NCBI RefSeq assembly: GCF_964340395.1
Contig: NC_135554.1
Coordinates: 6,616,475-6,680,474 of the forward strand
Length of the DNA stretch: 64,000 nucleotides
Origin: Glandiceps talaboti
Taxonomy: Eukaryota; Hemichordata; Enteropneusta; Spengelidae
Direction of reading: 5' to 3'
Below, piece after piece: positions 1 to 13,700 of the stretch. Numbering within the stretch: the first letter of the stretch is position 1; every line of letters begins with the position of its first letter. The notes beneath the pieces are model-generated. The model searched no databases and had not been told where the DNA came from. It saw only the letters and a program-made list of their open reading frames with translations. A program made the position numbers and the translations under genes.

Positions 1-102
1 CATGTCATCAATATCATAATAATAGAAGAATCTATAACACTTGATACTATCTTGATTGATAATTCATTGTCAGTAAAGTTGGAATGTTCTTTCTTTTAAC
101 AG

Positions 103-207
103 ATCAGGTATGTCAAATTGGTTGGTGCTTTTGGATTTTACGAAGATAAACAAACAGGCCTTAGACTACCTCTTACAGATTGGCTAGGTGTGAGAGAGTC
201 AAACTGA
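103..207 (+). CDS. Terminal coding exon of an unrecognised gene (5' part outside window)
   Basis: A pyrimidine-rich tract ends in AG at 101-102 and is followed by an open frame of 34 codons ending in TGA at 205-207. It includes the run KLVGAFGFYED and ends in VRESN. No internal stop occurs, and the composition (aromatic, charged, Leu-rich) looks coding. I do not recognise the family. The phase of the upstream intron cannot be checked because the previous exon is not in the window. The sequence after 207 is AT-rich with no further coding signal and is presumably 3' UTR. Confidence 0.55.
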   Translation: MRYVKLVGAFGFYEDKQTGLRLPLTDWLGVRESN

Positions 208-1094
208 TAAAGACAATCACCTCAAAAGAGCCTGTCACTGTCAACTGTACATATTTCAAGCCCCTAAGACTCTAATACCTGTTGCAGTCATAAATAATTT
301 TGTTAACTGACTACAGTTTATGAATGTACACATGTAGACAGTGATACTTTATTTGTTTGTGACTGGCATGAAATGTATGTCTGTGCATAGGTTATCATTC
401 CCACAAATCTTTGTCACAATATATATGTGTATCAAATTTGTGTTGTTACACATACATGTCAAAAACAGTGGAAAAATCTTGTTAGTCTTCATTAGTCAAG
501 AAGTTTGAAAACTTCAAGTTATTGTTACTGATTAAAGTGTATGACATCAATAAGCAATACTTCATAAATATAAATTATGGTACACAGTTTAGCATAGAGA
601 CTTATCATCTCCACAATATAATGTTGAAAGTTTTTTGATATACATGTAATACACCAAATCAAGTCCCCACATTATGTAGTTTGATGTATCACTACTGATT
701 ATAGCTTAATGTATTTGGGTTCATACTCTCCTGAGTTTATATGTACATAGACAAAGAGTATTATGAAAGAAAGGCTTGAAATTAAAAAAATACTGTTTAC
801 AGTACTATTGTTGTGAAAGAATGTGTGAAACATTTCTTGAATGATGGATTATGATCATCACAACTTGTCACTGAACAAAGTGAACTTTTCAAAATGTAAC
901 TACATGTATGGTACAATGTGCTGTCGTCTGTTAATGGTACATTGTATAGCCAGAGAACTTTTTTATTTTATTTTACTACACCTATACAATTAGTCATATT
1001 AACGTATTGTGATATCTTCAGAAAATAATTTTGAAAGCAAAGTATTTTTTAAAAACGAAAATTTAGTGCAGACTTTTACAACTTTGTATGAATC

Positions 1095-1472
1095 TCAAAG
1101 GGGCACAGACAGAGTTTAGACAGTTTTTACTTTGGTTAGTAATAAAAAATACTTGACATAAAACCATGGCTAAACTTATCAAGTATAGTGTTTACAACTA
1201 TTCATGTAGCCATGATATGTCACTTTTTGCCAACCATCCAACTCATGTGTTGTTCATGTAATGACAGGGATTTCCTCAGATTTGTTTTTGATACGTACCA
1301 ACAATTATATCATCAAATCTTTCATATATTATATCTAAATACCAGGATTGAGTTATATCAGTATCAAGTAATGAATGAGTGTGCTTCAGTAAGTAGAATA
1401 CAATATGTAACACTTCATAGGCAACAAAAAACTGTGTCCAAAAACTCTTAACTCAGCCTGTGCCCCTTTAAG
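1095..1472. mobile_element. MITE, family A (AAAGGGGCACAG termini), copy 1
   Basis: The left end reads CAAAGGGGCACAGACAGAGT and the right end is its inverted counterpart (CTCAGCCTGTGCCCCTTTAA). The interior shares the motif CAGTAAGTAGAATAC and neighbouring sequence with copies at 4.0 kb and, inverted, at 3.1 kb. There is no transposase frame, so this is a non-autonomous element. Confidence 0.7.
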
Positions 1473-2359
1473 CCTACCTTGGGTAGATTTTAGTAAAAAA
1501 TAATTAGGATACAAGCGTAATATGACAATATCACATTATCAAATCCGTTTTTTGTTGCATATATGTTGATGTATATACATTTACAGTTTACGCAGTCAAA
1601 CTTGCTACATGTTCAAAACTGTAATTTGAAGAGAAAGAATGAACAATGCGAGATTGTGAAATAAAATAGTTCAATGTGAGATAATAAAAAAAAACCGACA
1701 ACACATAAGTGACTATGGTGATTTATGAGAACACTTGATTTTGTGCATGTAATGATATTTATCAGATGTATTGTTATTAAAATATCAAAAAATTGGTAAC
1801 TTTTCAAATCAAATTTAGAAATATGAAGTGTCTTTACTAATTGGTAGACAAAGTTTTATGATGTAACATTCAGTGACTTTTGTAAAAATGCTATCTATAT
1901 AAATTGCATCTACTGATCTAGAATAAATATTGTCACTTTGAGTTTGATTGACATGTGTAAGTTTGTGTGTCTTACCTTTGAGCGTTTACACTTCATGGCC
2001 CCAGGTACAAACACATATACTTGAGTTTTGTGTTGCTTTTATCCAAGATCAAAACTAGGTATACGTGTAAAACAATGTTTGTAGCACATTTTCTGAGACC
2101 ATGATGTAGAAACGATCGAGTATGGCAGAACAGCTGATGAACGTTGACCTGTGTGTAGCAGACGTCGACTCACATGATGATCGTACTTGGATCCGGAGAT
2201 AAGCCACAGCCAGAGTGATGTATAATTCTGACCTACTAAACAAAAAATAATCGTCCCTGCCCCCAAAATATGAGGTTTTGAACCCCCAAAACCGGCCAAA
2301 ACCCCCCGTATAACCCCTTCTCAAACTGAGGAATTGTGGGTAATTTTCGAGGTCAGGGG

Positions 2360-2600
2360 TCCACAGTAACACTCGCGGTACGGCGAAGGTACACTAGTGG
2401 TACGCCACGCGCAGTAACAGAGCAGAGAGTTACGCTACGTAACTCCAACTCTCAGTTACGGAACGGAGTGTACTGCCGATGTAACTCTCTACACTGAGTA
2501 ACTCGGCGGAGTGTACTTCTGAAAGATCTAGGTATACCCTTGTACCAGAGAAGCGAGTACCAGCGAAGGTACACGGGAGTACATCTAGAGTTACGCTTGT
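2360..2600. repeat. GTAC/GTAAC-rich CpG patch
   Basis: A 240-bp patch clearly richer in CpG than its flanks. It is dominated by short GGTAC/GTACC and GTAAC/GTTAC words. The 12-mer GCGAAGGTACAC occurs twice (2383-2394 and 2563-2574). No coding frame or family is recognised. Confidence 0.5.
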
Positions 2601-3127
2601 GGGGAATTTGCGTGTGTAAGAGTCAAATTTATTTCTCCATGTTCCTAACATAAAAGTTCTAGTTGTCACCTTGAAAGTATAGTGATGTCATCATTTGAAA
2701 TACAATTTGCTGTAAATAAATGATCTCTCACCTAGATTCATTGTTCTAGAACACACGGTGAACTTTCTACCAGAATATTTAAGATTGAGATTCAAGATCA
2801 TGCCTTATGAAAATTGTTCACGTGTAAGACAAGTGTTGATCACGCCATTGTAAAATTAAGTATTGATTTGAATTCGATAATCAACAAGTTATCTTGTTTA
2901 CTAGTACTAATCGATGTTGTTTAACCAAAACACTTGACAATTGTTAGCTACTAGAGATAAATGTATTAGTACAGGATTAGTAGATAAATCAACATATTAT
3001 TAGATCACGCTGTTGTTAGCTCCTGTTTGTAAGTAAGTAGTACAAAGGTGAATCATACGATGAGTTTGGTAAAATATGCCAAAATTCCAAATATGACATT
3101 TCCGGATGGTAACACTATTACTAATAG

Positions 3128-3370
3128 TATTAGGGACGCAGGCCGAATTTATACGTACAAGTATTTGGGCACGGCACTATTTTTGCTGCATATTTAAAAG
3201 TACCCACCGTATTGTACTTACTGAAGCACATACACTTAACCACCACTAGTAATCGACTGAACTCAAACAAGGTATTAAGATATAACTCATAAATGATCCG
3301 ATGACGTAATTTATTATACGTATCAAAAATATTCAGGAAATCCGTCCGATGCAATCAACTGTCCTTTCAT

Positions 3371-3406
<36 letters not shown>

Positions 3407-3417
3407 TATTTCTTTCT

Positions 3418-3448
<31 letters not shown>

Positions 3449-3620
3449 TCGGATGACCAACGGGAGCCTCTAGCCCCATTTCTAACCATGCCAGACGATT
3501 GTCGTAATGTTATAGAAGACATTAATCGACATTAACAATTTACACAACATACTAGAATGTGGTTTTTGTTTAAATATTGTACTTGGCTAATAATGCTTAC
3601 AAATCAACTTGTGCTACTTT
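3128..3620. mobile_element. MITE, family A, copy 2 (inverted, interrupted by simple repeat)
   Basis: The left edge, AGGGACGCAGGCCGAATTTA, is a degenerate version of the family A terminus. 3200-3350 matches 1260-1400 and 4230-4350 in inverted orientation. 3490-3540 (AGAAGACATTAATCGACATT) matches 7205-7240 of copy 4. A (TTTC)n(TTTA)n tract at 3367-3449 splits the copy. Confidence 0.55.
3367..3449. repeat. (TTTC)n(TTTA)n microsatellite
   Basis: Uninterrupted TTTC units change into TTTA units within the family A MITE copy. Confidence 0.95.
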
Positions 3621-4048
3621 AAGTTTTAAAAGTAAAATTTCTCCAGTTAGTGATATCGAAGACAATCAACTGTAAAGAGAGTTCATAATTATGTGTGGGT
3701 GGTATACGTGTCTTCGTTGCTGGTCATACCGTTTGTATTTGTGGGTGGTTTCTATCGATATTCTCTGTGCTAATGCGTCTGTATGTTGACATGTATCATT
3801 ACCAAGTACTGTTTCTTCATTTCTGGTCATCAAAATGTCCCCCCCCAAAAAAAATAAAATAAAAACATATACAAATACCACAAGAAAACAATAAATATTT
3901 TATACAAATATCCACCTTGTACTAAAGCTGATATATAACAATACATCATGTAATGTTTTACCAAAACTTTGAAAGAAAGTATATATGTGTCTGAGTACAT
4001 GAAGATACAAATTAAAGTATTGTCACTCTAGAGTCGAGAATACGTCTG

Positions 4049-4414
4049 TTAAAGTGACACAGGCTGAGTTCATAAGTTTTTTGCTGAAGTGGAAAATATT
4101 TACAAAAACTTCGATTAAAATATTCTAGTATAAGGTTAATGTCAGTGCATGCCTTCTATATATGACGTTACAATTTCTGTTCTGGTAGTGTTAGAACTGT
4201 TGATTGCATAGTAGTGAGTTCCTGAACATTTTTGATACTATAATAAATTACGTCATTGGACTGCTTATAAGTTATACCTTAATACACCAGGTTTGAGTTC
4301 AGTCAATTGCAAGTGATAGTTAAGTATACATCAGTAAGTAGAATACTGTGAGTACCTTTTAATATGCAAATTTCATTTCAAAAACACACATAAATTCAGC
4401 CTGTGGCCCTTTAA
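4049..4414. mobile_element. MITE, family A, copy 3 with TTAA at both ends
   Basis: Begins TTAAAGTGACACAGGCTGAG at 4049 and ends CAGCCTGTGGCCCTTTAA at 4414. The inverted termini abut TTAA on both sides, the target signature of piggyBac-like elements. The interior resembles copies 1, 2 and 4. Confidence 0.75.
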
Positions 4415-4984
4415 ATATGTATATAGCAGCTTTGTATGGAACGATATGAAATTCAAACTATTTCTGGTCACACAGATATTACTAAGCTTAATGCTGGTTG
4501 CACCTTTTTTACACAATTTTTTTATATTTGTGTGTTTCAGTAAATCGAAGTAATAGAAGACACTTTCTTGACTTGTGTAAGTCATAATTGGTCTCTGTCC
4601 CGTAATTTATGACGTCACAAGGCTAAAGCGTGTGATTTTTTTTAGTAAAGTCTTATTAGGTTTTCCTGTCGGCGAAATAGTAACCATAACTACGACAGGG
4701 AATGAACGTACGTTTATGAAGTGTTGCCAGTCAATAAATGTTCAGTAATACACCCACGCCCTCACCCCACCCCCGGCCATGAATTAGGTATTGAGATGTT
4801 TAAAAAATGACAATATCTGTATACAATGCCAAATATTGGGTACGGCATTTAATTCCCTTTTTGTATTTTCACAATTCTAGAATACGCGTTGACTTGTAAG
4901 CATCTATGTCAGGACGGTAATCTCGCAGATTATAGCTACAGGCGTATGTCACAGGGCATGATGCCTACGGTACGGGAGTTTTAC

Positions 4985-5360
4985 TCGAGAGGGGGGGGCT
5001 ACTCCCGTTATTTGAGTATACGTATATATGTCGCCTTTTGGGGTGCGTTTTCTTATAGCATAGCCCTTTGGTCTAAAATGGGGTCTGTTTTTCCCGAGCT
5101 GAAGAGTCTAAAACGGGATCCACTTTGCATTATTTTCGATTTTCCTCGGTCTAAAATGTCTTTGGCAACCAGTCTGTCTCTCTGTGTCTCCATTGTCTCT
5201 TACCAAATCATAACTCTCATTATTTGCCCCAAAATTCCTAAGGAAAATATATTTAGGTCTAAACTTTCATCTTTTAAAAACCTGTAATGGTCTAAAATGA
5301 GGGTATTGATTTTTGGTCAAAGTGAGTCTAAAATGGAGCTGGGTTTCCAGCACTGGCCAC
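4985..5360. repeat. Dispersed repeat with recurring GTCTAAAATG motif
   Basis: The motif GTCTAAAATG or a close variant recurs at about 5071, 5107, 5149, 5257, 5290 and 5327, giving a loose internal periodicity. The left edge is GGGGGGGCTACTCCCGTTAT. I recall the same style of element (CTACTCCC edge, recurring 'tctaaaatgggg') as common in marine invertebrate genomes, but I cannot name its family. Confidence 0.5.
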
Positions 5361-5648
5361 ACAACCCTACCAGAGATTGCCACTGGTATCGCCCCAGGGA
5401 GTTTAACAGCCATAAGATGAAATCGTTTGACAGAACAGCACTAAATTGTGCAATTTTATTTATACTCTTTGTGTGTTTGTGAATACGGGTCCATTATTTC
5501 CAAGATAATTGAATTCGCATTTGCAATGTGTACACCTAAGAATAGAAGTCACAGCTGGAAGGTTCATGAATAGTTCTACTATACAAAAACAAGGGTAGAG
5601 TGTCTGTATGTACAAACATGACTACCAGGTGAAGTACGTACACGTGTC

Positions 5649-5800
<152 letters not shown>

Positions 5801-6449
5801 TCTCTGTCTGAGTTTTTGTATGTACATTAGTGTGTGAGGTTATCCGTGCGTGTCTTAACCACCTTTTTTTGGTCTGAGCTTGCGTGTACGTGTGTTTTTG
5901 GGGATGTCAACGATTCAAAGTCCATTGGACTGGTTGCCTTAATATTTGCTCGAATGTTAATTATGTTGTTTAGTTGGGAAATTGTTCAAAAGATACTAAA
6001 ACCATAGGTTAGCAATTTTAATTTCTCTAATCTAACAAAGTGTGTTTTTAGTCAAAGAGTATTCAACTCAAACGCTCATGAGTGTACATACCCAAAGTTT
6101 TTAGTTCAAGGCTAGGTTATCATACCATGAATATATGTGTGTGGATATAGGCTGGGCCAGAGTGTCAACAACCCATTTATGTACTAGATTGCATTGTATT
6201 TGATGGAGTGCTAGATGGTGTAATGTAAGATGAGGGACAATAGATAGAAACGGTGATAAACATGACCACGCCCAAGGCAACTACATTTCTGAAGTGTTCC
6301 AACTTTACAGTCGAAGTCTTTTAGGTTACTGACTACAGGTGAACATTTAAAAAAAATGTTTTGTTAGATATTATATAATTTACTCGTAATATTATACACC
6401 TGAGACAGTATTGAATCACCTAAACATATTTTTGTAGCTGTATACATGA

Positions 6450-6665
6450 TAAATCAAATAAAATCAAATTGATTTTCGGGGCCTCGCCCAAAAATCAGCG
6501 CCCTCAACGGCGATCATGATTTCAACCTGTTACTGCAATATTTACGGATAAGATCAATTATAGATTGACATGCACAATATGTAATTATTGGTATTTTAAC
6601 AATTTACAGCGAATAGATTGTGGTGGTCTGATCAAAAACGATACTACGGTTACAAATTTAACTAA
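6450..6665. mobile_element. MITE, family C copy (AGTGAATAGATTGTGG type)
   Basis: Contains AATTGATTTTCGGGGCCTC followed by CCAAAAATCAGCGCCC and, at its right part, TTACAGCGAATAGATTGTGG. These parts align with the elements at 35.5 kb, 27.5-27.9 kb (inverted) and 48.96 kb. Confidence 0.55.
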
Positions 6666-7001
6666 TGTAATTTTATTATGGTGACTCAAAAGATTCAAAA
6701 CCGAGCTTTCGCTCAAGATTTAAACTTGTCACTACGTCACCTGCGGATAACACTGACCACTATTTAACAGATGCAATGTCTTTTTGTAAGTAACTAACCA
6801 ATTATTTGTGACTATATTTAGTTACTTGATGAGAAAAAGATAACCCCAATTGCATCTAGTGTGTGTTTTAAGTGCTTCCCGTTGCAACGATTGATGACAG
6901 ACACTTGAAATATTAGCGTCCTATAGAACAACGAAATACAAACTGTACAGACGTCTTTAATTATTGTTACGCTATTAAACTTATAAAACCCATCCACTGA
7001 G

Positions 7002-7329
7002 TTAAAGGGGCACAAGTTGAGTTTAGACTTCGTTGCGGTGAGGGAGGGGAGGGGGGTGCAAATTAGTTCCTGTTACTGAACTCGTAGTATTATCCTATTT
7101 ATCTGAATATAGAACTGTTAAACGATCCGATGACGTAATTTATTATACGCATGGAATGTGTCGATGAATTAAATCAACTGTTCTAAGAATGGCAGAAGAC
7201 AATTGTAATGTCATAGAAGATATACATCGACATTTCGTTATACTAGAGTAGTTTATTCAAGGTTTTATGTCCGAGTATTTTCACTCGAGTAAAAAAATTA
7301 TAAATTCAGCTTATGCCTCTTCAGTTTAA
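7002..7329. mobile_element. MITE, family A, copy 4 with TTAA at both ends
   Basis: Starts TTAAAGGGGCACAAGTTGAG and ends TTCAGCTTATGCCTCTTCAG before TTTAA. The shared interior includes GATCCGATGACGTAATTTAT, also seen in copy 2. Confidence 0.7.
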
Positions 7330-8128
7330 TACTCTTATACCACCAACAACAACAACAACAACAACAAAAATAACAACAAATAACAACAGAGAAGAAATGT
7401 ATTTGTGTACAATATATCATTAACAACATTTTTTGAAAATATTTCTTTATTTTCTCTTTCCGAATTTGTAAAAAGGTCGCAAGAAATTTCCAAACAAATA
7501 TATGGTGGTGTAATAATTAGAGAGAAACCAAAAATGCGTTCGTATGTGGGCTTTAAGAGTTTATTCGGAGTTGAGAAATATGTACACTTGAATTGTGAAG
7601 TTCTTCAAACCTTTGCATGTTTTCGTTGTTCATGTCTGCCATTAGCTATTGAAGTTGGTAGACGTGAGTGAGGGTATACACTGTAGAGTTAGATTTTGTA
7701 AGGTGTGAAAAACAAATATAAAGGTAGAAGATGAGTATCATTTCATGTTTGAATACTCAGTGTACAATGATCTGAGGATGAAATATATTCCTAAAGATTT
7801 TGCACTGTACGCTAATCTTTGTAAATTGAACCCTTTAATAGTGCTCCAAGGATGGCGTCATTAGAAACTTGTCAATGTATATTCATATTGAAAGACTTCA
7901 AGTTTTCAGAGCCGTAAGGAAAGCTTGTCTAATAACTGCCGACTCTGTATACATAAACACTTTATTTGAAATTATTTACTTTTATTTATACATTTATGTT
8001 GTACTTTCAACTTTTGTATCTTATATAATTAATAGTCTTGATTTAAAAAAATTCAAAGTGTAACATCTATGCAAATGTAAATAAAATGCTTTATTTTCTC
8101 TTACAAGCAGAGCACACGTTCGGATATT

Positions 8129-8210
8129 ATGTTATCGTCAATAGCCAGGTTTATCGTCTTCCTCCTGGTTCCTATCTGGACTGCGTCGCAAGTGAATGGT
8201 CTAGATGCAG
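8129..8210 (+). CDS. CARDB-like membrane protein, exon 1 (signal peptide)
   Basis: ATG at 8129 is followed by a hydrophobic leader and ends LDA plus one base before donor GTAAGG at 8211. Its phase 1 end fits the acceptor at 17500 and forms an Asp codon. The 9.3-kb gap is long, but no better in-phase exon was seen between. Confidence 0.7.
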
Positions 8211-10730
8211 GTAAGGGTATATATGTGATAATTATAATTATGTAACGAATCAGTTGTCAGTTATGAGGAGAGTAGTGGGTGTTGTGATCTCATCATGATA
8301 GTGGGTCTCACAGGACAGAAGAGGAAATCAGTGTGATGACGTGACAATATATATTGGGGATAATTATGTGTTGGAGTGGGGACTTGACCTAGGTCAAGGT
8401 AATCGATAGAACACCCGTCTTTTCTTCGAACGTCTTGGCTCATGAGTTCTATCAATTAGATCCGAGCAAATTTGATTAAGTCAGTGCCTTCGTACTTTGA
8501 CAGGAGTAGTGGGAAACAACCAATGCCATTAAAATTATCGATATGCATGGTGACAGCGATGGGATAGCCTCATAGCCTCGCGATCGGACTCGTGTCCGTT
8601 ATTTTCATTTTGACAGCATTTAACCCATTTTTTTTTAAAAAGAAGATATTTGAACTTGGATGATAGTAGTAAATTGGGGGATGGTAATAAATTGGCGGAG
8701 GTAGTAAATTGGGGGATGGTAGTAAATTGGGGGAGGTTAAATTAGGTCTTTACAAAATTGTGAATCTGAGGAGGGCAACATTTTACGCAAAATACTGTAT
8801 CTGATTTCCACCCCCCCACCCCCCTACTCCCATATCGTCAGCAGCGTCAGATATGGGTGAGAGTATAGAACTAGTGGCAATATCTATATAGTTTTTATTT
8901 CCGATGATGGAAGCAGTAATTTTTAAAATTTAGTATAGTATAGTTTGGAAAAAAAAGAAAAAAAATCCATTCACGTTTCCCAGAGCCTTTGACAAACGAC
9001 AAAAACCTGCAGATCGATATTGAAATAAAATGAATAGAAACATTGCAAGCATATCTATTTTATCTTTATAATTTGTTTAGGTTTGGTTTGGTTTAATTTG
9101 ATAGTATGTAACCCCCATGGTGTCTGGGGATCTTTGAACTCAGACGGACAATACGATATACATCACGTGCATGTGTTTGATCATTTCTCGGTACTACCAA
9201 TTCACTGAAGATTTAGTACTATAAATGACAAATCTTACTTGAGTATCATTTATTTCTTCTTAACGACGTATAAACAGGACAACTCTCTCCTGAAACTATA
9301 GCTACATTGTACACTACAACCGAACTGAGATCTAACTCTTATACCATTTAATGGGGTGGATCCTTCTTTAAGAAACCAGATTTAAACTGAATGCCTTCCG
9401 TAAGGAATTTCATGATTTATGCAAGAAATTTAGCTCTATATCTGTGATTCGTCAAGTCCCAATGAAAGTTAGTTGTCAAAAATGTTGTTGAAATGCCCGC
9501 CACACCTCCTATTCTCAGCACAGGAAAGCTTGCCATCCTCGACTTCATTCAGCTTTAGTGATCCCCTACATACCCGGGATATGGCATGTGCGTGTTGAAC
9601 TTCCTTCTGTCCCACCACGAATTTACACATTCCTTTCATCAAGTATACGGGAAAATTGTCAAGATTTTGATGAGTGGCACGCCCTCACTGTACACTAATT
9701 ATATAGAGGTCAGTGTATAGGTCACCATTATTGATACATTTTCGCGAAATTCTCTTCCTAGGCCATGCGCGATGCGAGGCTTGGTCGATTTTCCATATTT
9801 TGACCACACACATTTGGGTATAAATTATAGATTATTACACTTGATAAATATGTGAGTGTATTTATATCCTGAGATACAGAGCTAGATAAATGATTATGTA
9901 CAATCCTTGCAAAAAACAGCAGTAGTTTGTTATCGAGAGAAATCGGAAAAGAACACGGTAAAAAGGAGATGGTTCGAGTCAATAAGCTTATAATACTTCC
10001 TAAACTTCTAATCGAAAATCTAAAAAGACACGATTTCTCTTTATTCATCTGTGCATTAGTGTGTGAAATTTGAAAATGATATGTCCATATTTGACGAAAT
10101 TGAAACAATTATAAATATTTCACCTGTTTGTGAACTCCACACTCATTGTAAACCTATTTTAAGGCAAAGAAAAAAAATTGTTTTCTGGTGAGTTTGAATC
10201 ACTTAAATACCCTGCCTCGGTCTCCTTTTTTCTCGTGTTTGTCCAGCCAATGCAGAGTGCAGATCCAAGGGAAACACAAAATAAGGTTGGCACGAAACCC
10301 ATGAAAACAGAGTCTTTCTCAGTAGTGTAGAGCTATGTAGAGCACGAGTATAAAGTTGGCATCAGATTCAGATTCAGGTAGCGTCATAGTGAGCATCAGA
10401 TAGCCTCAGATCCGAATACACCCGACGGCAGTGAAGCAGAATCCTTCCCTGTAGTCTCAACGGTATTATTTCAAGTTTGAGTCCGTCGGGTGTCTTCGGA
10501 TCTGAGGCCATCTGACGCTCAATATAACGTTCAAGATAACGCTACCAGAATCTGAATCTGAACCTGAATCTGACGCCAACTTTATACTCGTTCGATTGAT
10601 TAATTACTCAAATTGGTCATTAATATTCATCGGATTATTATCAAAACCAAATCAGTTCTGGCCATTACCCTACGGAAGATGCCTCTGAAATTTCGTTTGA
10701 ATTGATGCAGCCGTTTTTTCGGAAATCGTG

Positions 10731-10782
<52 letters not shown>

Positions 10783-13700
10783 ACAGACACACAGACTTCA
10801 TCGGTATATTATCACCTTCCTTACGGAAGGTAAAAAGAAAGAATCATTGTGCATCACTTACTACTCCCACTTTGAAAATTGACTCAATGCAAGCAGAGTA
10901 AATATTAGATTTTGAAAGCAATTTATTAAAATTATAGATGTTTTTATACACCATCACCGTTTACAAACGATTATATTCCTAACATTATACTAGAATAATG
11001 ATATGATTGACAGAATAATAATATTAGTGGTTATGTATTCAATTAGCCCAAATCCTATTTCTGGGCCTCAGTATCTTCCAAATCTTCCAGGAAACGTTCT
11101 GCTTTTCTCGTCAACAAGTCTTTCTTCAGGGCCTTCCTGTGTGATAAGCGAAAAACATAATTTGAATGAGTATAAAGATTTAAACATCATTGACAGATTA
11201 ATAGGTTTAATGAACAATTGCTTATTGTCTGCCTCACTGAAGTTTGAATTCAAACAAAGAAAACAGTGGTTGGGGTGGTTGAATCTATACTCCGTTCCCT
11301 CTCCTACTCACTTTTCCTGCTGTGCATGCATAATTATGATACTGTCGGAATGTTACAGGCTGCGATGAATAGTAACGTTGTAAATGTATCTTAAACATTC
11401 CATGTATTTCTTCGGATGTAGCGAAATAATTTGACCAGAAATTCCTTAATCTGTTTTCATCTCTTGGAACTATTATATTCATATTTGATCTGAATAATTT
11501 TGTATTTATATTTGATCAATATAAATGTTCACAGATTTTGGTCAATTCCGGACAATTTTGTCATGTTTATGAAGACTCTTCACTAATGGAATTTAGCTCG
11601 TTAAAGACACAATTTGCCCATCATGAGTCATCGAAATTGAAATTAAGTCTTTTACAGTAGGTCAGTCTCAACAAATTTGTTCTTTTGTTCCTGGTCAGTC
11701 AAGGTCACCAAGAACTGAGTATATCTATATGAATTCGCGCTGGTTACACATTCACCGATTAGAGTTTAATTTTATTACTTATTAATTACACAGACGTTAC
11801 TTATCCTACTTTGTGGTGACATTTCTCGTTTTATCAAACAACTATAATGATTATTTATGTTGTATTCAGGAAAATGTTCAAATATTGCAAACTTGAATGT
11901 GTAAAATTATTATACCGTATATCTCTTGGTAAGATTTTTGACTTCGCTTCAATTTTACCCCACAATTGACGACTTTGGCTCCAGCAAGTCTAAACCATCT
12001 TTGTGAAAGCACAACTCCAACTCATACAGTTAATTGTGTGTTACTAGTAGTTTACACTCCAAAGGCATTTCAGTTTGTCACTTGAGTTTAAAGAGTGCAC
12101 ACCAACAATTAGCACAAAGACTAGACTGTCGACAGTCGCTCGCGCCTTTTTTTCCCTACGTTTTATCTAAACTTAAGTCGTTGCCGCGCTCCGATCCGGC
12201 GCAATACTACTATAATCGGATACTGATATCGAGGGCCGAAGACCCGGCCTGACCCTTAGATAAAACGTAGGAAAAAAGGCGCGAGCGACTGTCGACAGTC
12301 TACACTAAAGATGGTAAGAAATATTTGATTAACAAAGTAATAAATACATGTAATTGTTGTGGTCATCTTTTAATTAGCCATACATGTATATATCCAGACG
12401 TTGACAATAGCAAACTTACATCATATCTTGCAAGACTTCCTCTTCTACTTCCATCTCCTCCTGAGTTTCTTTTTTGTTCGGCATTTTACTTCTTCGTCTC
12501 CACTCTTCGCTATCTCTAACAAAAAATGACAGCACCAGTGCCAAACTCAGCAACAAAACTAAGGCTGTCTTCATTGTTATCTTTGTATCTGAATGAGAGT
12601 GAGAAAATTGTCCTTCATGTTATATTGGATTATATTCGAACACAAAATGTTTAATACGGAAAGAAGATATGATACACGCATCGATGCTGAAAGTATATTT
12701 TATAGTTTGTGTTATCTGTAAATATGAAATCAGCAGATGTAGATATATACTAGTAGTTGTAGGCTAAAAGATTTGTCGTTGTGGGCGCTCCTCCTTACAA
12801 CCCAGTCTCTTACAAAGGCCAGACAAAGGAACAGTAGTTCTAATTGGTTTTTATTATTATTAAAACGTTAGTACGGACGCACAGGCCAGAGAAGAACAAA
12901 AATACAGAACAGCTTAAATATTAAATAACATCAAAATACAAACAGCAAAATATCAATGTAAAATCTCAAGCCAGGGGGCTTGACGCCCACCCAACCGTAC
13001 ATCACATGGAATTTAATCAGAGTATTTTGACTGTCAAAAAGACATAACATAAACATAAACGCCGCCTTTGTTCTCAAAACTGAAAGAGAATATATTGCAT
13101 TGAAAACCATCTCCGCAACGCATTGTTGTAACAAACAATTATATTTTGACATACTAATTAGGCCTAATAAAAAAAAACATTGTTTGGTTCCTTTTATACC
13201 CGACCCCCACCTAGCCGATCCTAAACTTTTTTTCTCGTATTCGAGAAAAAAAATGAAAATTGTGAAGTCTCGCAAGAAATAGTGGATGCGGAAACTGACA
13301 TTAACTTAAAAAAGGCAATATAAAACTATTCTTCCAATCTGTAATACATCTGATGAAAAGAAACCACTGACACAGAGACCATATTGAAAACAACTGAAAA
13401 CAATAATCAATCAATAAAATTATTTAAAAAACAAATCTACCTACTAAACCTATTCTAAAATTGAATGTAAAGTAATCGGAACCATACAATTTGTTACGCC
13501 TTACATTAAAGTCACACCAACATGGTTCCCGTATATGTTATTGCAAAAAGTTGTAAGGGGACGCAGTTTCACCGATATAGTACATCCAGAAAACTCTCGG
13601 AATACAAACTTGGCTCTATCACAAATTTAAAGTGCTCTACGCTGTTTCAAAATATCTTGTTTGTATTTCAAGTCACCAGTAAAAATATGCCTCAAGTAAT

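Larger units (their letters stand above)
9371..10832. mobile_element. Palindrome-containing element, full copy
   Basis: Bounded by related palindromic words: TTCCGTAAGGAA near 9396 and CCTTCCTTACGGAAGG at 10815-10830. 9371-10440 is repeated almost base for base at 16258-17300. The right part holds a large inverted repeat (10345-10428 against 10483-10590) and a CA-rich stretch at 10733-10797. No open frame for a transposase was seen. Confidence 0.7.

Noticed and set aside
7405-7671. 88-codon + strand frame
   Set aside because: No recognisable domain, no splice context, AT-driven composition.
9965-9985. GGTTCGAGTCA as a tRNA or SINE B box
   Set aside because: No A box or cloverleaf upstream, and the second copy (16.85 kb) has lost the motif spacing.
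11003-11368. 121-codon + strand frame
   Set aside because: It overlaps the phase-consistent minus-strand exon 11136-11055 and has no splice or start context of its own.
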